DNA of 38,244 nucleotides from Ktedonobacterales bacterium (lineage in GTDB: Bacteria; Chloroflexota; Ktedonobacteria; Ktedonobacterales; JADMIN01), in assembly GCA_025935195.1 (NCBI GenBank), contig JAICVS010000027.1, positions 1-38,244 of the forward strand. Direction: 5' to 3'. Both the position numbers and the translations under genes were made by a program. Below, piece after piece: positions 16,425 through 22,830 of this stretch. How positions within the stretch are numbered: the stretch's first letter is position 1; every line of letters begins with the position of its first letter. The notes under the pieces are model-generated. The model made no database searches and was not told where the DNA came from. It saw nothing but the letters and a program-made list of their open reading frames with translations.

Positions 16425-17147
16425 TCACCCCTTCCGCGCCACCACGATCAGATGATTTAGCACGTACTCGACGCTCACTCGCGCCATCCCTCCCGCGCGC
16501 AGCAGCGCCTCCAGCCGTTTCGTATCGAACAGATGGATGTGCTCGGGGTTGTTGTCCGCCTTGCTCGGCACGGAGAGCACGACGAAGCGCCGCGCCACAC
16601 GGCAGACCTCCGCCAGCGCCCGCTCCGTCTCCGGGATGTGCTCCAGCACCTCCAGCGCCGTCACGGTGTCGAAGCCGCCATCCACAAACGGCAGTGCCCG
16701 CGCATCGGCCCGCACCGCCGCCAGCCGCTCGACCCCGCCCGCCCGCACCGCCAGCAGGTCCGCCACACGATACTCCAGCAGGTCCACCGCCGTCACCGGC
16801 AGCATTGGGAAGGCGTCCAACAGCGGCCAGAGGAAGACGCCGCGCCCGCTGCCGATGTCCAGCAGCTCCGCCGGCCCCAGCCCCCGCAAGATGCCCAGCG
16901 CCCGGCGCACGCGCGGCAGCTCCATCGCCCGCTTGAAGCGGTGCGGCCGCAGCCCCGCATCCAGCCCGATCGCGATTAGCCGCCGCCGCTCCTCGTCCGT
17001 CAGCTCCGCGAGCGGGCGATCCAGCAGCGCGCGATCCATTTCGTCCATCAGCACCGGTTCCACTGTTCCCATCGTTCCCGCCATCAGATCACGCAGCCGC
17101 GCCCGCGCGAACGCCGCCGCCGGCTCCTCGTAATACGCCCGCTCCAC
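16425..17147 (-). CDS. class I SAM-dependent methyltransferase, substrate unknown
   Basis: About 240 residues. The Rossmann core starts near residue 90 with motif I LLDIGSGRGVFLWPLL, then acidic loop TAVDLLEY, motif II-like RADARALPFVDGGFDTVTAL, post-motif EVLEHIPETERALAEV and RRFVVLSVPSKADNNPEHIH. The first 85 residues are helical and Arg/Leu-rich, with no known domain. It is not the same as the truncated methyltransferase at 14156. The GTG at 17147 is preferred because GGGGAAGGGG precedes it by 6 nt; a GTG at 17165 is an alternative. Position just upstream of the RNA ligase on the same strand (88-bp gap) suggests it could act with it, but EVLEH is common to many methyltransferases and does not prove an RNA substrate. 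Confidence 0.82.
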   Translation of the reverse strand: MERAYYEEPAAAFARARLRDLMAGTMGTVEPVLMDEMDRALLDRPLAELTDEERRRLIAIGLDAGLRPHRFKRAMELPRVRRALGILRGLGPAELLDIGSGRGVFLWPLLDAFPMLPVTAVDLLEYRVADLLAVRAGGVERLAAVRADARALPFVDGGFDTVTALEVLEHIPETERALAEVCRVARRFVVLSVPSKADNNPEHIHLFDTKRLEALLRAGGMARVSVEYVLNHLIVVARKG

Positions 17148-17216
17148 GCCGCGCCCCTTCCCCACTACGCCTATCAGCGCGTGCCGCTCGCATGTGCCCG
17201 ATCTATTCCCATGCGC

Positions 17217-18035
17217 TCAGGACTCCACTGGCCGATCCGGCACCGGCAGATCGCGTGGGCGATCAGGGTACGCCGGCAGACCCTCGCCCGGCCCCAGCGC
17301 CTCCACCGGCAGGCGCAGCCGCGCCGCCTTCGCGTCCAGCGCGTGCGCGATCAGCTCCACGCAGGCGTCCAGGCCGATCGCGCCTGTGTTCAGCACCAGA
17401 TCGTAGAGGTGCGCGTCCTCGACGTGCACCTGGAAGCGTAGCTGTAAGTAGCGCATGCGGTCGGTGTCCTTGCTCTGCACACGCTTCTGCCCCGCGGCGC
17501 GATCCAGCCGCTCGCGGCCCATCACATAGGCGATGCGCCAGTCGAGCGGCGCGACGATGCGCGCGTGCAGCGTATCACGGCGCTCGCGCAGCAGCACCTG
17601 CGCGGCCCGCCCCACGATCACCACGTTCCCGGCCGCCGCCGCGCCGCGCACCACCTGCGCCAGCGCCTCCGCGTAGTCGCGCGGCTCCAAGAGCGGCGGC
17701 ACATCCTGCGCTGTGGGCAGGTTGAACTCCAGCGCGCGCAGGCTCGCCAGCACCCGATCCGCCCGGCTCTCCGGCCGCTCGTCGTGCGCCTCCGCCGCCG
17801 CCAGCGAGACGCCGAGTTGCTCTGCCACCCGCGCCACCACGTCGTGGTCAATCAGCTCCCAGCCCAGCTGCGCGGCCAGTCGCGCCGCGATCTCACCGCC
17901 ACCGCTGCCATACTCGCGTGAGATCGTCACCACACGCATCCCCGCCGCCACCTCCTCCTGGCTGGTTCGCGTCTCCGCCTCGTGCGTCTCACCCGTCACG
18001 CCTTGCCCGCCGGCGACGTTCCGCTCGTCCGACAT
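17217..18035 (-). CDS. cytidylate-kinase-like protein (Cytidylate_kin2 family)
   Basis: A 272-residue P-loop protein. After a 33-residue polar, acidic N-terminal extension, the core begins VVTISREYGSGGGEIAARLA, the variant P-loop of the Cytidylate_kin2 family, followed by WELIDHDVVARVAEQLGV. A middle block VVIVGRAAQVLLRERRDTL and a C-terminal MRYLQLRFQVHVEDAHLYDL then VLNTGAIGLD complete the family pattern. Members resemble CMP kinase but most are untested, and housekeeping cmk is usually separate, so nucleotide phosphorylation is an inference. The ATG at 18035 follows GGAGGAGAG closely; an internal ATG at about 17939 would remove the extension. It is 52 bp upstream of the methyltransferase, so the two are probably one operon. 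Confidence 0.85.
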   Translation of the reverse strand: MSDERNVAGGQGVTGETHEAETRTSQEEVAAGMRVVTISREYGSGGGEIAARLAAQLGWELIDHDVVARVAEQLGVSLAAAEAHDERPESRADRVLASLRALEFNLPTAQDVPPLLEPRDYAEALAQVVRGAAAAGNVVIVGRAAQVLLRERRDTLHARIVAPLDWRIAYVMGRERLDRAAGQKRVQSKDTDRMRYLQLRFQVHVEDAHLYDLVLNTGAIGLDACVELIAHALDAKAARLRLPVEALGPGEGLPAYPDRPRDLPVPDRPVES

Positions 18036-18910
18036 GGTTCTCTCCTCCGCACGCTGGCCGGCGGGTTCCGGCTCTCCGACAAGAGCTCAATCAGATGTCC
18101 ACGTCGTTCTGTGTCGATCGCGGTAGAACATCCACTGCGCTGATGCGCTCACCGCATCTCACAGCACAGGTATACACGCCACCGCGAGAGAAGGGAAGGG
18201 CTATGCCGCACATCCTAGCGACGGCAACACCGATATTCACGCCGCGCAGGGCAAAAAAATGCGGCAACGCACAATTGGGCGACATGCGTTGCCGCGGACC
18301 TTTCGCTCCGATCCTTGGGGGATATTGGGGGTGGGCGGAGAGAAACGGCCAGGTGCAAAAGTATACGCGGGCGTGTTACACACGCGGTGAGCGCGTTATG
18401 TCGCGACTTCTCACACCGAGTCGTGTCGCATTGTCCGCCTACTCGTGAGGCTTCAGCCCGTCGGCCGCGCACCGGCACTTCAGCGCCACGGGCCGCGAAA
18501 AGAGCCAAGAAGGGCGGCGCCGCATGGGAAGAACCCAGGGACGCCGCCGGGCAGAGCTGTGGTGGTGTAATCGGGGAGACTATGCCGCCATCTATCTGCA
18601 TTATGCAGTTATGTCAGCACGGCCGTGTGTTCCGCAAGGCGTCCGGGCATTCGTACCGGCCGATCCTCAGGAATTGTGCGTAGGGTACGCGCACGGCGCG
18701 GAACACCCCTTTGCAGGCCGCATATGCCGCATATAACGTCGCGAACGAGTGTGGGCGCGCGCGATCCATCGGCCACCGTATGAGCACGAGCGCGCCTATG
18801 CCCTGCCGGCACGCGCGGCTTCCCCGGCACGTGTGATCACGTGCGATTCTGTTGATTCTGTTGGTGCGTGCCTGGAGCGAGCGGGCGTTCCGCCGCCAGC
18901 GGCCGCCTGC
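18036..18910. other. 875-bp stretch without a convincing gene; several inverted repeats
   Basis: Reading frames here have no recognisable protein. Notable features: a nested hairpin at 18513-18548 (7-bp outer stem GGCGGCG/CGCCGCC, inner TGGG-AAGAA-CCCA); a 13-bp palindrome CTGCATTATGCAG at 18596-18608; an inverted repeat GCACGT/ACGTGC at 18827-18844 with centre GTGATC; and a 9-bp tandem GATTCTGTT at about 18845-18862. The first part must hold the promoter of the kinase-like gene at 18035. A 70-codon frame starting ATG at 18524 was considered and is unsupported. A non-coding RNA is possible but no known class was recognised. Confidence 0.4.
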
Positions 18911-19408
18911 CTACCCCTGTGCCGCGCCGCCGCTCAGCACGCGCGTGATCGCATCCTCGTGCGAGCGCGCCTCCGCGACGAGTTGCTGGAACTGGTGGCG
19001 CATGCGCGCCAGCCCCGCCAACCGCTCCGTCAGCAGATCGCTGAGCTGCACGAGCTGCGTGTGCTCGGCCGGCGAGCGCGTCGGCTGGCGCTGCAAGGCG
19101 AGGCACTGCTGGATGTAGCCCTGCACCCGTTGCCCCTCCAGCAGAATCGCCGCTTGCAGCTCTTCCGCCTGCTTACGCAGCCGCGCCGATTCCTGCATAT
19201 GCTGGCGCAACACCTGGTAGCGCACCGTCGCCACCGAAGGTGTGTCCAGCGAGAGCAGGCTCGTATGCACCTCGCTCACGTCCCCGCGCGGATCCATCAG
19301 CAGCCCCGTATACAGCGTGCTGACGTCCGCCATCGGCCCCGAGCCGTTACCCCGCTGCGGCCCAGTGCCATTCCCGGCGTTCCCGTATCTGGTCAAGTCT
19401 CCTGACAT
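18911..19408 (-). CDS. hypothetical coiled-coil protein
   Basis: About 165 residues, not assignable to a named family. The N-terminal 55 residues are Gly/Asn-rich and low in complexity (YGNAGNGTGPQRGNGSG), followed by a helical region with strong heptad character: YQVLRQHMQESARLRKQAEE, LQAAILLEGQRVQGYIQQ and SDLLTERLAGLARMRHQFQQ. There is no signal peptide or membrane segment. The chosen ATG at 19408 has GAGAAG a few nt upstream; longer in-frame starts exist. It is flanked by the long non-coding region on one side and a toxin-antitoxin-like locus on the other. A structural or adaptor role is conceivable, but nothing in the context points to one. Confidence 0.65.
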   Translation of the reverse strand: MSGDLTRYGNAGNGTGPQRGNGSGPMADVSTLYTGLLMDPRGDVSEVHTSLLSLDTPSVATVRYQVLRQHMQESARLRKQAEELQAAILLEGQRVQGYIQQCLALQRQPTRSPAEHTQLVQLSDLLTERLAGLARMRHQFQQLVAEARSHEDAITRVLSGGAAQG

Positions 19409-19650
19409 GCTTCTCGTCCCTCTATGCATGCGCCGACGCCGCGGGAATGCAGCGGCTCCCTGCGGCTTGGTAGAGAGTACGCGCGCGGGTAACAGTATAT
19501 CTACTCCGCGGTAGATGTCCATCCCTAACGGTCTCATTGCGATGGTGGCGATGAGGCAACGGCCGGGCGAGCACGAGCGGGTATGCGCATTCCATCGAGC
19601 GTGCGGACGGGGTAGAATAGCCGTGTGGCCCGCCGCATGGGGCCTGCGTG

Positions 19651-19663
19651 GTACGGACCGTAC
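19651..19663. promoter_or_regulatory. 13-bp perfect palindrome before the DUF433 gene, candidate operator
   Basis: GTACGGACCGTAC is symmetrical about a central A and ends 17 bp before the ATG at 19681, overlapping the leader. A TAGAAT hexamer at 19613-19618 could be the -10 box. Autoregulation through such a site would suit a toxin-antitoxin operon; this is inferred from position. Confidence 0.35.
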
Positions 19664-19680
19664 GCGAGGAGAAGCGAGCG

Positions 19681-19908
19681 ATGGCAGCGGAAGTCTTTCC
19701 TGGGATCACGGTCGATCCGAGCATCGTCCACGGGCGCCCGGTGATCGCCGGGACACGTGTTCCCACCGAGGTCGTGGTGGGCGAGCTGGCCGGCGGATCA
19801 AGTTTCGACGAGATCAGGGACGATTACCATCTGACAGACGAACAGATTCGCGCCGCGCTGGCGTACGCCGCGCGGATGCTCAGCTCGACGACTGTCTCTG
19901 CCGGCTGA
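19681..19908 (+). CDS. DUF433 antitoxin-like protein
   Basis: A 75-residue DUF433 protein: GITVDPSIVHGRPVIAGTRV, then PTEVVVGELAGGSSFDEIRD and YHLTDEQIRAALAYAAR. The GRPVIAGTRVP block is the family hallmark and the remainder forms a winged-helix-like DNA-binding fold. GAGGAG lies 9 nt before the ATG. DUF433 genes are commonly followed by a DUF5615 PIN-like gene, a predicted toxin-antitoxin pair, and exactly that gene follows here. Confidence 0.88.
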   Translation: MAAEVFPGITVDPSIVHGRPVIAGTRVPTEVVVGELAGGSSFDEIRDDYHLTDEQIRAALAYAARMLSSTTVSAG

Positions 19909-19912
19909 TGAT

Positions 19913-20278
19913 CTGGCGCGGTGGTGCTTCCTCCTCGATGAGAACCTTCCCGCACGCCTCACGACCTACCTGCGCGCGGCCGGCTACGAAGCGGAACACG
20001 CCTATGATGTCGGGCTGCGTACGTGCCCAGACACGGATGTCTTTGCCTATGCGCGAGCCGCGAATGCGACGCTGATCACGCAAGACCACGACCTCGAACG
20101 CGATACAGGCCAATTTCCTTCCCCGCACGCTGGCGTCATCCTCGTCGAATTACCGCGGGAGTGGCCGCGCGAAAATAAGATGCGTCGCATCCTGGCGGCG
20201 TTGCGAAGTCTGCAAGGCCAGTCCTTGCGAGATACGCTGGTGATCGTCGAGCCATCGCAGGTGCTGGTGCGCCGATGA
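19913..20278 (+). CDS. DUF5615 PIN-like toxin candidate, start codon lost or unusual
   Basis: Immediately after the DUF433 stop, a frame reads CFLLDENLPARLTTYLRAAG, then YEAEHAYDVGLRTCPDTDVF, ATLITQDHDLERDTGQFP, ending EPSQVLVRR at 20278. This is a full DUF5615 domain, a PIN-like fold with its two conserved acidic sites in LLDEN and TQDHD. No ATG, GTG or TTG occurs in this frame between the upstream stop at 19832 and the domain. Only CTG codons do (for example 19913, the start used here). An ATG at 19908 overlaps the DUF433 stop in the usual coupled way but is in the wrong frame by one nucleotide. Either a 1-nt deletion has disabled the gene, or it uses CTG or ribosomal frameshifting. Confidence 0.6.
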   Translation: MARWCFLLDENLPARLTTYLRAAGYEAEHAYDVGLRTCPDTDVFAYARAANATLITQDHDLERDTGQFPSPHAGVILVELPREWPRENKMRRILAALRSLQGQSLRDTLVIVEPSQVLVRR

Positions 20279-20333
20279 GGGCGAAGCTAAGCAGCCGCGA
20301 TTCGGCGCTATAACGGACCTCACCGCATCCGTT

Positions 20334-20531
20334 CTATATCTCTACCGCGGCGTAGCGTGGGGCCTCGCGGATGTCATCCCGCTCCAAGTCCCGATAGGCA
20401 TCCAGGATTTCAGCGTCGCTCATTCCCTCGGCGACCATCTCCACAACCGCCGCCACCGGGATACGCAATCCGCGCAAGCACGGCACGCCGCCCATCCGTG
20501 CCGGATCGATAGTGATGCATGTGTAGCTCAT
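20334..20531 (-). CDS. orphan DUF433 protein
   Basis: A 65-residue DUF433 protein with CITIDPARMGGVPCLRGLRI, then PVAAVVEMVAEGMSDAEILD and AYRDLERDDIREAPRYAA. It begins at the ATG at 20531 behind GAGAGGGG. It converges with the DUF433/DUF5615 pair; only 55 bp separate the ends, so there is no room for its own toxin downstream. It may be a solitary antitoxin that neutralises a related toxin elsewhere, or what is left of a second pair. Confidence 0.82.
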   Translation of the reverse strand: MSYTCITIDPARMGGVPCLRGLRIPVAAVVEMVAEGMSDAEILDAYRDLERDDIREAPRYAAVEI

Positions 20532-20660
20532 ATGGCCCCTCTCAGTCCACTGTTGCGTGATACGGCATCCGGCCCGGTCGTCGCGGTTCCATAGGGCATT
20601 CATGCACCACTCCCCGTACGCCGGCCGTTCGCGGCTGCCGGCTCATCCTAATACACCAAC

Positions 20661-21803
20661 TCATGCCCGCGCAAACCGCTCCACCGCGAATGGCTCCAGC
20701 GCCAACGGCGCCGGCTCGCCCAGCGCCAGCCCCGCCACCACCGCGCCCGAATATGGCCCTAGCTGTAACCCTGACGGGCCATGCCCCGTCGCCACCAGCA
20801 CATTGTCGTACCCTGGCAGCCACCCCAGCAGCGGCAGCCCATCGGGGCTGGCCGGCCGCAGCCCGATGCGCACCTCCACCAGCGTCGCCCCCCCCAGCCC
20901 CGGCGCCACCCGCAGCGCCTCCACGAGCGCCTCGTGAACCCCGCCCGCCGTCATGCGCGCATCGAAGCCGCTTTCGCTCTCGCGCGTCGCCCCCGCCACC
21001 ACACGCTCCGGCGCGAACGTCAGCAGGTAGTGCGCATGGAAGCCCACCACAATCGGCCAGCCGCCCGTCACGCTCCCCGGCAGCGCCAGATGTGCAATCT
21101 GCCCGCGCTGGGGGAAGACCGGCAGCGCGACGCCCAGCGCCTCCCCCAGCGCCGCCGACCACGCCCCACCCGCCACGATCACCGTCCCCGCCGCCTGCCG
21201 CTCGCCGCCTACCAGCACCGCATCCACCCGCCCGCCTGCCGCCGCGATCTCCAGCGCCGCATCCCCGATCACGATCCGCGCCCCACGCCGCTCCGCCGCC
21301 CGCCGCAGCGCGTCGCGCAGCAGCCGCCCATCCACCCGCGCCGCGCCCGTCGTCGCCACCGCGCCAAGTATGGCCGGCCCCAGCGCCGGGAAGCGCGCCC
21401 GCGCCTCATCCCCCGTGATCTCCGACACGTCCCCAACCTGCCCGAACCCCGCCGCGCGCCGCTCCACAAAGAGCCGCGCCAGCTCCGGCAGTCGCGCCCC
21501 CTCCTCCGCGGATGTCGCGACGTGCAGCAGCCCGGCCACCGCGTAGCCCGTCTCCGTCTCGCCGTCCTCCGCGAGCTGAGCCAGCAGCGTATCGTAATAG
21601 GCCGACGCCGGCCGCCCGATGGCGAAGAACGCCGGCAGCGGGCGGATGCTCGCCCCCGGCGAGAGAATGCCCGCGCCGGACGCCGTCGCCTGCCCCACGT
21701 CGCCGCGATCCACCAGCGTCACCCGCGCGCCCCGCCGCGCCAGCGCATACGTCGCGCTCGCCCCGACGATGCCCCCGCCGATCACGATCACATCCTCGGC
21801 CAC
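20661..21803 (-). CDS. FAD-dependent oxidoreductase, glycine-oxidase/D-amino-acid-oxidase type
   Basis: A flavoenzyme of the DAO family, about 380 residues. The N-terminal Rossmann dinucleotide site is DVIVIGGGIVGASATYALA with the following RVTLVDRGDVGQATASGAG. The middle has GTVIVAGGAWSAALGEALGV, and the C-terminus RIGLRPASPDGLPLLGW then NVLVATGHGPSGLQLGPYSG, the family's second FAD contact. Known relatives oxidise glycine, sarcosine or D-amino acids; ThiO, used in thiazole synthesis, is one, but no thi genes are nearby, so I leave the symbol empty. GTG at 21803 is preferred since GGAAAGGG precedes it by 8 nt; GTG at 21821 is the longer alternative. It appears to be transcribed alone. Confidence 0.87.
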   Translation of the reverse strand: MAEDVIVIGGGIVGASATYALARRGARVTLVDRGDVGQATASGAGILSPGASIRPLPAFFAIGRPASAYYDTLLAQLAEDGETETGYAVAGLLHVATSAEEGARLPELARLFVERRAAGFGQVGDVSEITGDEARARFPALGPAILGAVATTGAARVDGRLLRDALRRAAERRGARIVIGDAALEIAAAGGRVDAVLVGGERQAAGTVIVAGGAWSAALGEALGVALPVFPQRGQIAHLALPGSVTGGWPIVVGFHAHYLLTFAPERVVAGATRESESGFDARMTAGGVHEALVEALRVAPGLGGATLVEVRIGLRPASPDGLPLLGWLPGYDNVLVATGHGPSGLQLGPYSGAVVAGLALGEPAPLALEPFAVERFARA

Positions 21804-21849
21804 CGTTCGCGCCCTTTCCACTCTGGCTCGCCGCGCTCACCGCATTTCA

Positions 21850-22112
21850 TCAGCCGCCCCGATACACGTCCTTGCGGTGGCGGCAGTCAATCAACACGAC
21901 TGTCGCGCTGTCGTCATGCACCGAATACCGTACCCGATAGTTTCCGATGCGGATACGATATTCCCCTCCACTCCTTGGAGCTTCAGGCAGCCCCGCGGTC
22001 GTGGATCATCTCCAAGTCCTGACACGTCCGCCAGCACACGCGAACGGATATGGATTGGCAGGGCCTCAATACGCTTCCGCACCGGTCTTGGCACAGTGAC
22101 ATGATAGCGCAT
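21850..22112 (-). pseudogene. RelE/ParE-family toxin gene with a 1-nt frameshift
   Basis: The frame from the ATG at 22112 reads VTVPRPVRKRIEALPIHIRS, then RPRGCLKLQGVEG, after which it leaves the family pattern. In the next frame the rest is intact: EYRIRIGNYRVRYSVHDDS, then TVVLIDCRHRKDVYRGG and a stop at 21850. Restoring one G in the GGGG run at the junction would give a normal RelE-like protein of about 86 residues. So the toxin has been inactivated by homopolymer contraction, or the run was misread. Its ATG shares one base with the antitoxin stop (TGATG), the usual coupling. Confidence 0.82.
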
Positions 22113-22369
22113 CAGACTTCTCCGGCCGTATCCTTCCGCTCGGCCAGATACTCGTCCAGTGTCACGTAGTCGCCGGCCTCATACGCATCCCGCGCCTCCT
22201 GCAGTTCCGCACGAAAGACGGGATCCTGCTCCCAGGCATCTTCCTCGGCTTGCCCTACCTGCTCTTCGAGCACGTCGAGCAATCGCTGCTTCTCTTCCAG
22301 GTTCAACGTCGTGATCGCCTCGATGAGCGCATCAAACGAGACCGTCAATTTTACTGTTCCCGCTGCCAT
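22112..22369 (-). CDS. antitoxin paired with the RelE-like gene
   Basis: An 85-residue acidic helical protein: KLTVSFDALIEAITTLNLEE, then KQRLLDVLEEQVGQAEEDAW and YEAGDYVTLDEYLAERKD. The closing YVTLDEYL block is typical of antitoxins paired with RelE/ParE toxins, where it wraps the toxin. It overlaps the toxin start by one base. Its own frame is intact although the toxin's is broken, which is the order of loss expected when an antitoxin is still needed or at least harmless. Confidence 0.8.
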   Translation of the reverse strand: MAAGTVKLTVSFDALIEAITTLNLEEKQRLLDVLEEQVGQAEEDAWEQDPVFRAELQEARDAYEAGDYVTLDEYLAERKDTAGEV

Positions 22370-22548
22370 ATCAATCCTCCAATCGCGCCCGTCACGCGCC
22401 TCACACCCCTCATTCCGCCCCGCACCATCCTACCACCATCCCCACCCCCACTTGATTATTCTCGATATATGTTCTATAGTGAAGCCGGCGCTCATCGTGC
22501 GTAGCACCTTTCCAACCGCATATCGCCGCCCCCATGCCCGCATCCACC

Positions 22549-22640
22549 CCCTCTCATCCGCGCATGAGAGGGATCAGAGGCGAGAGCTCTCCCATCCCGC
22601 TGCAAAACGGCAATATCCCCTTGCCAGATCGTTGCCGTTT
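22549..22640. other. cluster of inverted repeats in a 461-bp gene-free interval
   Basis: The interval 22370-22830 holds no gene. Within it lie a 9-bp stem at 22549-22557/22564-22572 (CCCTCTCAT and its complement, 6-nt loop), the palindrome GAGAGCTCTC shortly after, and a 9-bp stem at 22605-22613/22632-22640 (AAACGGCAA/TTGCCGTTT, 18-nt loop). Three paired elements in 92 nt suggest a structured transcript or stacked terminators. No known RNA family is recognised. Confidence 0.4.
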
Positions 22641-22758
22641 CTTGCCGCTTTTGCCATCCATAACGCGAAACGTCAAGTGGCTGATCCCCGCAAACTCCCT
22701 TGAATTCAGCGATTAGCACGAAAGGAGACCCAACACACGTGTGAAAAGCGGCAAAAAC

Positions 22759-22789
22759 GGCAATGTTGACTGGGATGGTCAACATTGCC
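22759..22789 (-). terminator. intrinsic terminator of the YifB/ComM gene
   Basis: A perfect 12-bp stem (GGCAATGTTGAC at 22759-22770 with 22778-22789) and 7-nt loop, followed on the minus strand by GTTTTTGCCGCTTTT. It lies about 40 bp past the stop at 22831, with the CAGAGG-type repeat between stop and stem. Confidence 0.85.
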
Positions 22790-22790
22790 C

Positions 22791-22821
22791 CTTCCTCCGT
22801 GTCCTCTGTGGTAATTCTCCG
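22791..22821 (-). repeat. CAGAGG-type repeat after the YifB/ComM gene
   Basis: The minus strand reads ACGGAGAATTACCACAGAGG then ACACGGAGG, between the gene's stop and its terminator. It is in sense orientation to the gene, as in the other four copies. Confidence 0.7.
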
Positions 22822-22830
22822 TCGTCCCCC

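Noticed and set aside
16425-17147. Calling this methyltransferase Hen1
   Set aside because: ExxEH is present, but the later His and the Hen1-specific surroundings are not at the expected spacing, and EVLEH occurs in many class I methyltransferases.
18524-18736. A 70-codon plus-strand gene in the gene-poor region
   Set aside because: No good ribosome-binding site, no recognisable motif, and it overlaps the nested hairpin.
20661-21803. Naming the flavoprotein ThiO
   Set aside because: The DAO fold is clear, but no thiamine genes are near and the substrate-specific residues cannot be judged by eye.
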